Assembly (NCBI RefSeq): GCF_963924675.1
Contig: NC_089236.1
Location: 64,565,306 to 64,629,305 of the forward strand
DNA from: Phocoena phocoena
Lineage: Eukaryota; Chordata; Mammalia; Artiodactyla; Phocoenidae
Direction of reading: 5' to 3'
DNA: 64,000 nt
Shown here: positions 10,936-23,400 of the stretch, piece by piece
How positions within the stretch are numbered: the first letter of the stretch is position 1
How the letters are laid out: the number at the start of each line of letters is the position of its first letter
Position numbers and translations under genes: made by a program
Notes under the pieces: generated by a model
Told to the model about the DNA's origin: nothing
What the model saw: the letters and a program-made list of their open reading frames with translations, nothing else
Databases searched by the model: none

Positions 10936-11145
10936 GGGCTTCCCTGGTGGCACAGTGGTTGAGAGTCCGCCTGCCGATGCAGGGCACACGGGGTCATGCC
11001 CCGGTCCGGGAAGATCCCACATGCCACGGAGAGGCTGGGCCCGTGAGCCACGGCCCCTGAGCCTGCGCGTCCGGAGCCTGTGCTTTGCAACGGGAGAGGC
11101 CACAACAGTGAGAGGCCCGCGTACCGCAAAAAAAAAAAAAAAAAA
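10936..11145 (+). mobile_element. CHR SINE, short form
   Basis: A plus-strand copy with the full short body and an A-run of about 18. A near-perfect 8-bp TSD, ATCT(A/G)CCA, lies at 10928-10935 and 11146-11153. The B-box-like region carries changes ('cggggtcatgcc' for 'cgggttcgtgcc'), so this copy may be transcriptionally inert. Confidence 0.95.
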
Positions 11146-11153
11146 ATCTGCCA

Positions 11154-12436
11154 GAGGGAACGATTTTACTTGGAGTTGTTAAGTTATTTAAATTTGGGTT
11201 AGAATAGCCTAGTTTTAAAAGTATAACATATATGTTTCTTTATATGCAACTCATAATATTCAAGTACTTAGGGGGAAATGCTGGAATACTGATTCAAGAA
11301 GACATACTGATGTCTAGAAATCGTGTCTGTGCACCTGGCACATTTACACATAAAGCAGTGGCTTTTAGAGAGAGAAGCAGACACTTTGTTTAGGCAGTTG
11401 TCGGAATATGATGAATGAGGTCAGTGGTTTGCTAACCTCAATTCCTCTCCCCTGGGCACCACTGACTTCTCTGAAAGTATCCTTAGTATCGGTATCATAT
11501 GCGACTCTGTTCTGTGTTTGTTGCATCCTAGAATGTATTAGGCTTCTAGAAGAAATCTTCTAAAGTAAATTAAAAGAAATTGCATGTGCAGTTATATTCT
11601 TCTCTAAACAAGTTTACATGTTATGTCACGATGAAGAGTAAATAACACCAGAAAGATAACTGAATTTTGGTTTCTGGCAGCTCTTCCTGCCAGTTCACAT
11701 GCATGTTTTTATCTTCTTAATAATAACACAGGGATTGTGCCAATTATTTTATGTGGATTTTAAATTTAATTTTCTCAATTCTATGATATATATGGTCTTA
11801 TATATTCAATATACATGTTATAATAGATATTATACATGAATAATATGTATATACTCTTTTTTGATGTGGAAAAAGACTGGAGGAGGTTAAGGAAGTTAAA
11901 CTTTACTGTCAAGTAATATTGAGTAGATTTTAACGCCAAACCCCAAGTTCAATTCTTTTCAAACTTAGGCTATCCAAACTCCTCTAGGAACCTTTAGAGC
12001 ATCAAAAGTTGTCAAGTAATAAAAATCGTTTTAGTTACTTATAATTTTATCTCAAAGGAATTCTCAAAGTTAAGGCCTTTTAAATTTGGATAGGCCATTG
12101 AGAGATGGTTTTTCTCTTCATGCAACATCTCACGTCTACCCATCTAGAGAATGAAAATCTGTTTTACCCGGTCACCCATTGCACTGTTTAACAGCTGTCA
12201 CAGCCATGGAAGAGTGGCTTACCAATGAAAAATTTGAATTGCACGTGCTTTTTCAGCTCATTTATTATTTTTATATGTTCAAAGGAAGTAAAGGTCAGTT
12301 GGTATCATTCTTTTTTCATTTATTTGTAGACCCTCCCCCCCTTTATGTTTTTTCCTCAGATGCACTATTTTCTTTCCTACTTATAGTTCTCTAGTCTTAT
12401 CTAATGCTCTGACCCACCAAGGGCTTTTTTTTTTAA
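11154..12436. other. Unique AT-rich DNA
   Basis: No gene or repeat family recognised. The 71-codon frame at 12179-12394 is hydrophobic by composition only (T-rich DNA). Confidence 0.6.
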
Positions 12437-12449
12437 TTTAGTAATTATT

Positions 12450-12796
12450 TTTATTTTTTATATTTTTAAAATTCTTATTGAAATATAGTTGATTTACAAG
12501 GTGTGTTAGTTTCAGGTATACAGCAAAGTGATTCAGTTACATATATATATATTCTTCTTTTACATTCTCTTCCATTATATTTTATTACAAGATATTGAGT
12601 ATAGTTCCCTGTGCTATACAGTAGGTACTTGTTGCTTATCTATTTTATACATAATAGTATGTATGTTTTAATCCCAAAGTCCTAATTTATCCCTCTCCCC
12701 ACCCCCTTTGGTAACCATACATTTGTTTTCTATGTCTGTGAGTCTATTTCTATTTTGAAAGTAACTTCATTTGTATCATTTTTTTAAAGATTCCAC
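12450..12796 (-). mobile_element. L1, 5'-truncated 3' end
   Basis: An antisense L1 3' UTR of 347 bp, including 'agtataGTTCCCTGTGCTATACAGTAGG' parts and 'ccctttggtaaccatacatttg'. The 13-bp TSD TTTAGTAATTATT is perfect (12437-12449 and 12797-12809). No coding portion is present. Confidence 0.94.
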
Positions 12797-12822
12797 TTTA
12801 GTAATTATTGTTAAAGAAATAT

Positions 12823-13163
12823 ATTTATTTATTTATTTTTGGCTGCATTGGGTCTTCATTGCTGCACACAGGCTTTCTCTAGTTGTGGCGAGCGGGAGCC
12901 ACGCTTCGTTTCTCTGCGCGAGCTTCTCATTGCGTTGGCTTCTCTTGTTGTGGAGCACGGACTCTAGGCGTGCAGGCTTCAGTAGTTGTGGCACGTGGGC
13001 TCCAGTAGTTGTGGCTTGCGTGCTGTAGTACACAGTCTCAGTTGTTGTGGTGCATGGGCTTAGTTGCTCAGTGGCATGTGGGGTCTTCCCGTACCAGGAT
13101 TCGAACCTATGTCCCCTGAATTGGCAGGTGGATTCTCAACCACTGTGCCACCAGGGAAGTCCC
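12823..13163 (-). mobile_element. CHR SINE, long form
   Basis: A minus-strand long-form SINE of about 340 bp with an (ATTT)n tail at 12823-12840. TSD AAGAAATAT at 12814-12822 and 13164-13172. It inserted 14 bp beyond the end of the neighbouring L1, in the TSD-proximal A/T-rich DNA. Confidence 0.94.
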
Positions 13164-13172
13164 AAGAAATAT

Positions 13173-14687
13173 TTTTCTTTAAATTTATTTTTAAAGGAAA
13201 AGAAGTCAATCTATAAATTATATTTGGACCTCTAATTTCTATACATAGCAAATGTGATAGGTAACTTTACATTTTGCCTTCCCAAATGAAATTCATCAAT
13301 GAACAAAAATGCTTTTATTGTCAGATCGAGTCTGGAATATTTCCTTAGAGGCAAACTGCCAAAGTAAATTTTGAGACACCACCATAACCAGATATTTTAT
13401 CAGTCAGTGTGACTCCGGAACTTCATGCCTCTGTGATTGAATATCAGGCAACAGTTGTCTTTTTTACCAAGTACATGAACACAAGTACTTCTGTCTGCCA
13501 TGTATACCCTTGGCCACAGTTAGATGACTGAATTATAACTGAGTCATGTATGTGCTGAGTTTTAGCAGAGTATTCCTGCAGGATCTAACAAGGATAAAAT
13601 CTGATGCCCCTCTTGAAACAGAGTGGTACAGATGGTACAGCTTTATAGCTGTCTCCAAATACCAAATGCCAAACTGCTCTTCTGATAAGGCAAGACACGT
13701 AAAGGTTTAAATATAGCGTCTTGGTGGAATGTCAGTGAGTGACGGATACCAAAACTTTCTCTGTTTTAAAGTTTCTTACAGCCATGGGTGTGGAAATTCT
13801 ATATCAAGGAAATTATGCACAGGGGAAAGAACAGGAAACCTACTTTGAAAATCTATGTGTACTAACAAATCAACAAAATGTGGAGGAGGGATGACACACT
13901 GGCAGCTAGTGAAGTCAGTAGTATTTTTGCAAGCACCTGGCGCAAGTGGAACCTGAAAATGTTATGTTAAACCTGTAAGCCTTCCCTTTATGTAATAACA
14001 TAAAGGGAACTTGCTTTCTTAAATGAGTTTAGTCAGTTTTCTTTTAATGGCAAAGGTTCCATGCAGATGTTATATGCTAGCTTTCTAGTATGAGAATTAC
14101 ATTTATGTTATAGAATGCTTTATTTGATCATTTTACCTCACAAAGTATATAAGTATATCTATGAACTTGAATGTATGTGGAATTTGTATTATTTTGAATG
14201 CAAATGCATCTATTTCTCTTAAGAAATAAAAATGCTGCTAGTAGTGATATCCATCTTCATAATTTATACTAGGGAGATGGACAGTAAGAAACAGAATTTT
14301 AAAGTATCCCAGACCTTGTTGGTTTTTTGTTAAGAAAACTGGCTAAGGAGCCATGAGGATAGTGGAATTATATGAAACGGTAGAGCCATATAAAATAGTT
14401 TAGAACCTTTCCAAAATTAGCAGGTGAATTGGTTAAAATTATTTCAGCTAATTATGAAATAATTGTGAAAGGAGCATATAAAAAAGAAACTTACTCATTT
14501 AATGTATAAGGGTCAGCAAATAAATTAAGACAAAGAAGTCACAAATAATTTTGAAAGATATATGCGGCTATTATTGATTTTTATTGTCAAAATAAATGAT
14601 TACCAAATTAAGAAGTACCTTTATTGTAGATAGATGTATGGGTATTCCAATGAGAACAATGTAAAGAAAGGAGCATTTCTTCCCTTA
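13173..14687. other. Unique AT-rich DNA
   Basis: No gene or repeat family recognised apart from the perfect hairpin at 13982-14009. Confidence 0.55.
13982..14009. repeat. Perfect 12-bp inverted repeat with a 4-base loop
   Basis: The arm TTCCCTTTATGT (13982-13993), the loop AATA and the exact complement ACATAAAGGGAA (13998-14009). It could form a 12-bp stem in RNA or a small cruciform. No flanking element explains it. Confidence 0.9.
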
Positions 14688-15035
14688 TTACTGTAGGCCT
14701 TGTAATAATGTTTGTTTTCTCGTCCATTCCTCATATTCATAATTTGTGTTTTCTTTCTTTTTTCTTGATTAGTTTTGCTAAGGGTTTGTTATTTTATTTC
14801 ATGTTGTCCCACAGTTTTCTGAATTTCTGTTTATTTTATTTTAGTCTTTAGTATCTCATTTTAGAGGTTGAATTCTTTTTGTCGATCTGTCTTTACATTC
14901 ACTGATTTTCTTCTACCGTCTCCAATCTGCTCTTAAGCTCATAGTTAAGTTTTCCTTCCCAGTAGCTTTTTTTCATTTTTGGAATTCCCATTTGCTCCTT
15001 GGTTAAAGTTTCTATTTCTCTCCTGAAATTCCCTA
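14688..15035 (-). mobile_element. Old L1M fragment(s)
   Basis: Antisense L1: 'cttgattagttttgctaagg' reads back as the conserved ORF2 'LAK..' region, followed by a block like 'atctgtctttacattcactg...ccgtctccaatctgctcttaag' known from old L1M elements. The two blocks are not normally adjacent, so this is a rearranged or composite remnant. It is decayed and has no tail. Confidence 0.6.
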
Positions 15036-15539
15036 CTTACTTAAGAAAAACTATTCAGTAGTATTTATACATTATTTACATTCTAGAATAGTAAGCACAA
15101 AACAACTAAAAACCTGAAGTTGAAGCAGTTTTAAATCTTGAAGGCAACAGTCTCTTCAGGAAACGTCTGGCTTAATAAGAGTGATTGCTCTTGGGGGCTA
15201 GAGAGGAAGCTGATGGTGATGTTATTTCTAGTTCAGACCATGTTAATAATGGTTGAAAGACAACAGCGACTAAATGATTTTTATCTCCTGTGCTTCCCTC
15301 TGCCCTGCTACCTTTTTCCTGTTTTACATAGGGTCCACCTCCTGGTTTGTCTGGGAATTCTTACACCAACAGTTTTAGCATTGAAAGTCCTGAGTCTCAG
15401 GAACTTAGTTCCTTAGCTCCCAGTAAGCTGGGAGACTTGGTTATCCTGATTATCTGTGATCTGAATTGAGTCACTTAGTAATCACATTATTAGCCTATAA
15501 TTCTCTCAATTGCTAGAGTATTTTTAAAAAGTAGCAGTG
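15036..15539. other. Unique DNA
   Basis: No repeat or gene recognised. The 92-codon frame at 15138-15416 has no recognisable domain. Confidence 0.55.
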
Positions 15540-15770
15540 TTGGTCAGTAATAATAACTATGCACATCCAGTCTTTATTGAGTTCTCATAATGCTCTAAGC
15601 TCTACAGACAATGTGTTCTATATAATATCTTTTAAAATTCTAACACAAACGTAACTTTATTTTATCAATGAGTTAATTGAGGGACAGAGATATTAAGTAA
15701 TTTGCCTATGATCTCTAATCTGTGAAGTAACAAAGCCAGAATTCCTTTAGACGGTTGACTTCATTACCTC
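15540..15770 (-). mobile_element. MIR SINE
   Basis: The antisense MIR order is visible: 'aataataact...tattgag', 'gctctaagctctacaga', a segment like 'atcaatgagttaattgaggg', 'cagagatattaagtaatttgcc', then 'gtaacaaagccagaattcc'. This covers nearly full length at typical old divergence. Confidence 0.8.
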
Positions 15771-15900
15771 TTTCATTGCCTGTGTCTTGCTCTACTGTTT
15801 TGGAAAGTTATCTTAGAATGAATATCTTTTCTTTTTTAACTTCAGATCAATTTTGCAAGCAAGAAAGGATATGTGTGTTTGGTGTGTATACACATATATT

Positions 15901-15904
<4 letters not shown>

Positions 15905-15951
<47 letters not shown>
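15905..15951. repeat. (TG)n/(TA)n compound microsatellite
   Basis: A short TG run leads into an uninterrupted TA run of about 44 bases. Imperfect TG/TA repeats extend left to about 15872. Confidence 0.93.
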
Positions 15952-15954
<3 letters not shown>

Positions 15955-16974
15955 TAACAGTAGAGATTAATATTGAGGGTGTGAGATTGTACTGGAATGG
16001 GAGCAGGGGTAGCCATTCATTGTACATTAGAAACTCCAACAGGTCTCTTTGACTCCCTTTAGGCCTCATGGCATTACTTCTGTAATTCAAAGGACAAAAA
16101 TATGAATTATTTTTATACCTATTTTTATTATGCTCAATAAAGTTTCCTAAGCTGTAAAGAAACTATGAAATCAAACATTTTCAAATGCACCCAGTTAAAA
16201 ATTCTCATTTCCAAGACAGTTTAGGAAGTAAAATTGAGCTTTTAAATTACTTATAAGCCAATTCACCATGCTGTCAGAGTTATTTTTCAATCCCTGACTT
16301 GCTTCCATATGTACATTTTAAGGGTCTGTTGAGGTAGGTATTTAGAAATTTAAGTCCTTGGCAAAGACCAGTAAATCAGGGACTAACATGTTTATGGTAC
16401 TTCTCGTTCCACGGCAGTGATTAAAGTGTTAAGAATCTTTTTATCCCCTCTAAATGAGTAAGATATGACATGAAAATACTTGCAGAAAATTAAGACTTAG
16501 TTAACTTAGTTTTATAAAACCATAGTCCTATGAATCTGGAAGGATATATAAATTCAAGCTTTGTCCTTGAGAGTCAATCTGTTTGTTCAATCTGTTCACA
16601 TTTCGTAGTCTTTACCTACAATTTACATCTTAGGATTCACCTCTGGGAAGTTCTTCCGCTCCTCTTAAAGCTGTCTCTAGATCTGGACTTGGTGTGAGAG
16701 ATGCTAATGGAGAATGTAAATCTGACTATTTTGCAAAACTCTTTGAACTCATTAAAAACAGTCTACTAGGAGATCACCTTGTTTACATTGGGGTCTTTAG
16801 AGGGAACTTGGCAGGTGCTACTTCTATTTATTATCTTTTCTTTAAAATGAAGTACTGGTAGAAGTCTGTTAGGTTCTATGACATAGCTCTTGACCCACCT
16901 GAGTTGAGTGAAAATAGAAAGCATCTTCCTTTCTTCTGTGTGAGCAAGGGTTGTATTTCAGTTGTAGAAATAGA
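15952..16974. other. Unique AT-rich DNA
   Basis: No gene or confident repeat family seen. Confidence 0.6.
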
Positions 16975-17190
16975 GCACTGTATCTGCAATGAAAAGACTG
17001 TGATTTGATCTTGTTTCTACAGTATACTAGCTAAAAAATTTACCGGACTTCTCTGAGAATTAAGAAACTCATCTGCAATGTGCGCAAACAAAAATGCCCA
17101 CGTGAAAAACAAAAGTGGTTGAGGATAATATGAGCTAAAACACATGACAAATGTTTTGTAACTGTAATGTGCTATATTAACTAACTTTTC
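16975..17190 (+). mobile_element. MIR SINE
   Basis: A sense-orientation MIR: 'agagcactgtatctgcaat' head, 'aaactcatctgcaatgtg', 'gaggataatatgagctaaaa' and 'taatgtgctatattaac' tail. A small A-rich stretch (17085-17115) is extra. Old and diverged. Confidence 0.65.
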
Positions 17191-17194
17191 CTTT

Positions 17195-17290
17195 TATCAG
17201 TTCCATTTGAAACTGAGGAAAATGGGACATACCAAGGTTATATAACTTACCCAAAGGAGTCTTGCTACAAGGCTCCAGGGAAGTCTGGGT
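17195..17290 (-). mobile_element. MIR SINE fragment
   Basis: An antisense MIR core: 'gaaactgaggaaaatggg', 'aaggttatataacttaccca', then a 'gctacaaggctcc' segment. It lies directly beside the sense MIR, giving a tail-to-tail MIR pair. Confidence 0.6.
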
Positions 17291-17547
17291 GAAAGAAAGT
17301 CATTTTTCTCAACTACTGAGAGAGAAACGGGCCCAGGTTTAATGGTATCTGTAGGAGAAGTTGTGCCAAATTTTTAGTAAGCAGATTTTGAGAGGGGCAG
17401 AAGAATGTCCTGGTCAAGGATTTATGGGGCAGGGGCTGGAAATCATCACAATAGATTGATTCTCTTAGAAAGGACTATCACGTGGACCTCTGTCACAGAT
17501 TGGTCATGGAGGAGTATGTCTGGTAATGCTTTATTTCTTTTTCTAGT

Positions 17548-17998
17548 TTTTAAAAAAATTTTGATTGGAGTCTAGTTGATTTATAATGTTGTGTTGGTTT
17601 CAGGTGTACAGCAAAGTGAATCGGTTATACATATGCATATATGCACTCTTTTAGATTCTCTTCCCATCTAGGCCATTACAGAGTATTGAGTAGAGTTCCC
17701 TGTGCTATACAATAGGTTCTTATTAGTTATGTATTTTATATATCGTGGTGTGTATATATCAATCCCAATCTCCCAGTTTATCCCTCCCCCACCTTACCCC
17801 CTGGTAACTATAAGTTTGTTTTCTACATCTGTGACTCTGTTTTGTAAATAAGTTCCTTTGTACCCTTTCTTTAAAGATGCCACCTATAAGCAATATCATA
17901 CGATATTTGTCTTTCTTTGTCTGACTTACTTCACTGATTATGACAGTCTCTAGGTCCATTCATGTTACTGCAGATGACATTGTTTTGTTCTTTTCAAT
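17548..17998 (-). mobile_element. L1, 5'-truncated 3' end
   Basis: An antisense L1 3' UTR of about 450 bp with 'attggagtctagttgattta', 'ccctgtgctatacaataggt' and 'tccccc...ccctggtaac', continuing into 'gacttacttcactgattatg'. It is longer than the other truncated L1 copies in the first 20 kb. A weak 7-bp TSD, TGCTTTA, at 17527-17533 and 17999-18005. Confidence 0.9.
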
Positions 17999-18005
17999 TG
18001 CTTTA

Positions 18006-18751
18006 GAATAGCCTTGCATGGAAGAATAGAGTGAGGGACCCTATATGTTTCAGGCAACCCCAGTGTCCTTTCATGTCTGGACTAGACATTTTTTAGTCAG
18101 AATGAGACATATGGATAGTGGCTGTGCTTAGTTGTAATCTTGAAATTGGCTTTGCTCTAACAAAATTGGGTTACTGCCAATCCCCAAAGCTATTCAGAAA
18201 GCCATCCCTGTATATCCTTATCGGTCTGACATCATGTTTGCGAGGCAGACGTCATCCATCCAGCTCTGTCTGCTCCTGGGCCCCAGGCTTATGCTCAGTT
18301 CTTTTGAATGTAATATATGTTCCCTTTCCTCATTCCTTTTATAATCCTCGGTCATTCGTAAATACTTAAGTATCAAGAATGACCCATGGCATTTGTCTTT
18401 ATACCTTGTAGTCACCCAGGCTAGTAGGTTCTCACTGAAAGCTACTAGTACCTCATGGTGGAGAAGGAGAAGATTAGGAGGAGAGAAAGAAAGATATTAA
18501 AATACTTCCACATCGCATATGGAAGTTATATTTTAAATTAAAATGTCACTTTGAGTATATTTACCACCAGGGGTATGTCTCCTAGCAGTAGTTCCCTATT
18601 TGCTTGTGTCTTGTAATATCTTGAATTTGATGTCCTTATAGGAATGTCTCCTAAAATGACACCAGGATAATCAAGAAATAGAACCAAATGAAGATTAAAA
18701 ATAAACAAACAGACAAGCAAAAACCAAAAAAACAATCCTAGGCACATGTCC
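18006..18751. other. Unique DNA
   Basis: No gene recognised. An A-rich tract lies at 18690-18730. Confidence 0.55.
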
Positions 18752-18864
18752 TGATTAATCAAATAGAGTTAATCAGAATTCCGATGGAATCAGGTGAAAG
18801 TATCACTATTTTTAATGTTAACCAGGTGATTCTAATATACATCCCCAGCTAAGAATCATTGTAC
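18752..18864 (+). mobile_element. MER5-type hAT fragment
   Basis: Resembles the 3' two-thirds of MER5B: 'gagttaatcagaattcc', 'gaaagtatcactattttta', 'ccaggtgattctaatatac', ending 'gctaagaatcattg'. The left end is missing. Confidence 0.65.
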
Positions 18865-19494
18865 GAGCAGGACAACCTTAGGTAGGAACTCATGGTCTAG
18901 CCCTTTGACAAAATTTACTAAGAAAATACTCTACCCCAGGGATTGGTTACCCAAAAAAACCTCTGTCTTTGAAAAACTCAGCGACTGAGGATACAGAATA
19001 GAAAGCAAGTACATGAAAAGGCTTCTGAGACTCTTATAATAATGTTTTTCCTCCTGAGTTTCATAAAGAAGTACAGGTTATAACATGGAGCTGTTTGACT
19101 CACAAGATCTCATCATTCATTTGCAGTAGGATCTTTGCTTTGAATTGGAATCCCATGTAAGTTCCTGGCATGGCACCTCGGGCAGAAAAATTTCCAAACT
19201 ATTTGCCAATTGAATGTCCATATATGAAGTGATTTTCTTTCCACTAAATTAAAAAAAAAAAAAAAGACACTGAGATAGATGAATAAAGCCCTGTTAAACA
19301 GAGGGACTTAATTTTTGTGTTTTAGCCTCTCTGCTGACCTCTTCTCTGTCTGATTATATATATCTCACTCTGAAATAGACCTGTCTCTAAATACTATTGG
19401 GCTTTAAAAGTTAAACCAAGTCATTCTTAGAATTCAGATGCAATGATAACAGTTTCTTTGGTCATAAAATTGTACTGTACCTCTTCTTTTCAAG
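18865..19494. other. Unique AT-rich DNA
   Basis: Only an A16 run at about 19249-19264 stands out; it has no flanking duplication. Confidence 0.6.
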
Positions 19495-19820
19495 TGGTGA
19501 AAACACAAACACTAGCATCAGGGTTAGGTAACATGGTCTAATGTCTGCTCTGCTATGAGGAATTTGTGTGGAATTTGGCAAGTCACTTCATCTTTCCATT
19601 AAGTAGAACGGTTCATTAATGGCAAAGATTGTGCTAGATGTATGGATAAAAATGCACTCAGGTCCTGAAAGCAAGGTTTCAGTTCCCTCTTTTCCACTTT
19701 CTACGGAAGTGGCTCTCTCTGAGCATTAGTAGTTCCTCCATATAATATTGGAATATAGTATTATTTATATGGCTGTTTTTTTGATTGCTTGAAATGTTTG
19801 TAAACCATTTAGCAAATAAA
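19495..19820 (+). mobile_element. MIR SINE remnants
   Basis: The first part (19495-19620) follows MIR: 'taacatggtctaatgtctgctctgc' in pieces, then 'atttggcaagtcacttcatc'. The second (about 19708-19820) has 'ctctctgagcattagta' and 'tgtttgtaaaccatttagca', like the MIR 3' half. The DNA between them does not match, so these may be two MIRs or one with an insertion. Confidence 0.5.
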
Positions 19821-19925
19821 AGTTATTTGGCTAACACTCCAAAATGACAAGTATTTTGGGAAATGTCTATTTAATTTAACTTATTCTAAATAAAAATATT
19901 TGAAATAATAAAATAACGTGGAGAG

Positions 19926-20078
19926 CAATTCTCAAACTCTAGAGTATGTAAGAATCACCTTGTGTGATTATTCAGGTATGTAACCTATACTTTTATTTTC
20001 AAAAGGTCATGCTGTTTAAAATCTGCATCAACCTAGCTTCAGGCCTATAGAAAGTGCCTGGGATTCAGCATCTCTTTT
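19926..20078 (+). mobile_element. MER5A-like hAT fragment
   Basis: The start 'caattctcaaactctagagt' and 'gtaagaatcaccttgtgtg' match the MER5A left end. 'gtgcctgggattcagcatc' near 20056 resembles its right part. The terminal right end is missing, close to the SINE that follows. Confidence 0.55.
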
Positions 20079-20105
20079 ATATTTTTTAATTTAGTAGTTT
20101 TTATT

Positions 20106-20432
20106 AATTTATTTTGTTTATTTTTGTCTGCGTTGGGTCTTTATTGCGGCACACAGGCTTTCTCTGGTTGTGGCGAGCAGAGGCTACTCTTACTTGCAGT
20201 GTGCGGGCTTCTCATTGCAGTGGCTTCTCTTGTTGCAGGGCACGGGCTCTAGGCATGCAGGCTTCAGTAGCTGTGGCACGTGGGCTCAGTAGTTGTGGCT
20301 CGCAGGCTCAGTAGTTGTGGTGCACAGGCTTAGTTGCTCCATGGCATGTGGGATCTTCCTGGACCAGGGCTCGAACCCATGTCTCCTGCATTGGCAGGCA
20401 GATTCTTAACCACTGCACTACCAGGGAAGTCG
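20106..20432 (-). mobile_element. CHR SINE, long form
   Basis: A minus-strand long-form SINE with its head at about 20432 ('cgacttccctggtagtgcag') and an ATTT-rich tail at 20106-20125. The usual GGGACTT start is mutated. I could not find a TSD, which fits an older copy. Confidence 0.92.
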
Positions 20433-23400
20433 CTGAAATAGATTTTGATTCATGAAAAACTCAATATCTTCTATTCTTTTAATGTGTTTTTATTTTCATT
20501 TATAAACCAGAAACTAATTATTGATAGTTTTCTCCCACTAAACTCAACATATCTGAATTAGATTGGAATTATGTTGAAGGAATATTCATTACCAACAACA
20601 GACATATTGTAAACCATTTTTAGGGAAAAATGATTCTGACCCTCCAGAAAGTTCCAGTACATTGTGGGTTTATACTGTCTGCTAACCTTTAACTCTGTAA
20701 ATTTAACTGTGGAAATGTGACTTAAATTATTCATAGTCATTTCTTTTAATAACCTATAATAATGTAACTTCCTTTCAAAGACATTAGAAATATGCAAGGA
20801 TGTAGTCATAATGTTTAAAATAACTTTTTTGGAGTAGTGCTATACTTGAAAAAAACATGTAAACAGTTTACATACACTCAATTCCCCTCCACATCTTGGC
20901 TTTTTTCCTGTGGATACAGCAAGCATAAGTCATTTTTGGTCAGAATTTCATGTCTATTTTAGTGTATACCCTAAGAACAACTTTAAAAAAAGCTACTTGT
21001 GTAGCTACAGCTAAACACTTCTTATCTCCTTAAGGATTATTGAAATATATGCCAGGTATAGATAAAGAAAAGGTAGAATTTTTTCCCAAAAACCATGTTA
21101 TGTAAAATCATTGTTAGAATACTTCTAATTCTTAGTGTTGAAGCCCAGACAATTCTAGGTGACCTAAATGGAAGAGGAAAAAGAATCCATCGTCTGGGAA
21201 AATCTTCAATATGTAGTGCAATGCCTGATTATATGAAGGGTGAGTTTTGTCCTTTTGCTTGAAGTTCTGGACTTTCTTTATTGTAGAATTTTGATTCTGA
21301 CCATTTTCTGAGCACTGCTGCCTGGTCACATAGATGGATTAAGTTATACAAGGACTCATGGACCACAAATCTTGGTATCAGTGAAAACTCAGCTATTTTG
21401 GAGTCAGAACTCGATCAATTAAAAGAGTTGTATAAAATTATGTTTTTTCATTTTTTAAATCTCTTGCACTTCAAAATCTTTTCTAGAATCTCGGATTCTA
21501 GAATTAACAGCAGCTCTCTCCGATTCAATATCTATGCGGTGTGGAAAATCAAGAGAGAGAATATGAGAAGTCGTAAGCAAGCAGTCAGTCAACTAGCAAA
21601 TAATTTTTCACCCAGTACCTCTGTGCACCATACACAGTGAAGATAGACATTTCAACAAATCATTGAAGATAGCCATTTAAATGATTCTAAATGTGAGCAT
21701 GCTACAGAAGAGGAGGGCAGAGTGCTCTGGACACATGGGCTAGGGGGTGGCAAGAACCCAGAGTTTAGTGTAGAGTTTCCTTGAGGAAGTGATGGTGAAG
21801 CTGAGGCCTATGAGGTGGAGAGGAGTTGGAAAGGTATTCCCTGAGATCCAAGGAAGGGAGAACAAACAAGTTTCCTTGAAACTCAGGGTTAATATTTTTG
21901 CAAGAAAAAGAGCTGTGGTGTCAAGTATCCCAAGCTGTTCACTTTTAGGTAGGATTGAGAGCCCTAAGGGAAAAAGAAAGAGAGAGAGAGAAAGAAAGAA
22001 AAAGAAAGAAGGAAAAAAGAGAGCATGTATTGATTAGTTTATTTAGAGGCTGATACAGATGTTAATTCACAATTAGCAAAAGATACCTACCTACTCTGAA
22101 GTATTTAGCGTGTTTGCCTGGTAGGCTCTTTTTAATTTCCAAGAGGAAAGGCTGTGGTTACCTGATTTGTTGCTCTCAGCTTCAGTAGTTTGAAGACTCT
22201 CTTAGAGTTCACACAATGAGACTAAATTGGAAGTGTAACCAACAGGTGATCCATTAAGGACTTGAGCACAGTTAAGTCTTCCTTTGGGATGTATACTTTT
22301 ACAGCCATTAAACCTGGCCTTACTAGCTCCTAGTTGGTTTGCTTGCCAATAATAAAGCTTCGTAATGTAACAGAGTGACACCCAGTAGAGCCACTCCTCT
22401 TAGGTTTCCACCCTGATTATTGACTCTGGGAAGCCTCTTAAAAGGGCACGGGATTCAGTGTTCGCCTAAACACCCTTGTGGGACTCCGAAAAAAGGTGAT
22501 GATATGGCTGCCGTGTTTTTAGATAGTTTGAGGCAAGTTCTTGCATAACATTAATTTTAAAAGTATTTAAATTATTACCTAAATGAGAGAGAGTGACTGA
22601 ATGCTTTAAAAATTGTGTTCAAAAATATTAATCGTGTGACACTAATGAATGCATACTGCTGGGAGGTATAACTATGATTTAAGTCCTAAATAATTGATTG
22701 AAAGGCCATAAAAATTATGTCTGAGAATGATGATATTTTCCAGCGGGATGTAATGTTACATAATAGTCTGGGACAGCTAAAATGAAACAACAGTGATAAT
22801 AATCACTATGAAAGGTAATTCAACATTAATATTTTAAGTACATTGTGCTTTTTAAGGATGCATCCCCAAATGTAATAAATGCTTACTGTATTTCAGTAAT
22901 GGTTTTACAATCTCTGCTTCATTAGTAGAATAGCTCAACATACAGGAGCACTTTAAAAGGATTAAATGCACTTAAAAGATCGAAATGTTTATTATTTATT
23001 TGTAGCAATTGTTTCTAATGATTATGAAATCAATTTGTAAGTGATGTTATTTTTTTGTATTTTTATGGAGGGTAACAATGGAAGGGTCTTGAAACCATTC
23101 CCTCTCGTTCTCTGATTTTAAAGAGCAAAGCCTTTTGCCTGGCCTCCTTATCTGTGGTATCGCTCCATTCCCATTCATTTTTACGCTGTTGGCAAAATAA
23201 GGGGTGCTTTAAAGCCCTCGGCTTAAAATCTTTCCATCAGTTCTCATTGACTGTGGCATCATTTGTCAAAGTGTGTTCCATGAACAGCTAGCTCAGCCTG
23301 TTATAATTTGCATCCTACTTAAGGAGGGGGGTTCCGCAATCATGTTTTTGACGAGCTGGGTGAAACATAATCAAATGATTATCTTTCCTGCAGGACCTCT

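Noticed and set aside
13982..14009. microRNA precursor
   Set aside because: A 12-bp stem with a 4-base loop is too short for a Drosha/Dicer substrate and the flanks do not extend the pairing.
19249..19264. Other A/T homopolymers (19249, 23447, 42483, 45580) as poly(A)-only insertions
   Set aside because: None is flanked by a direct repeat, so there is no evidence of target-primed insertion.
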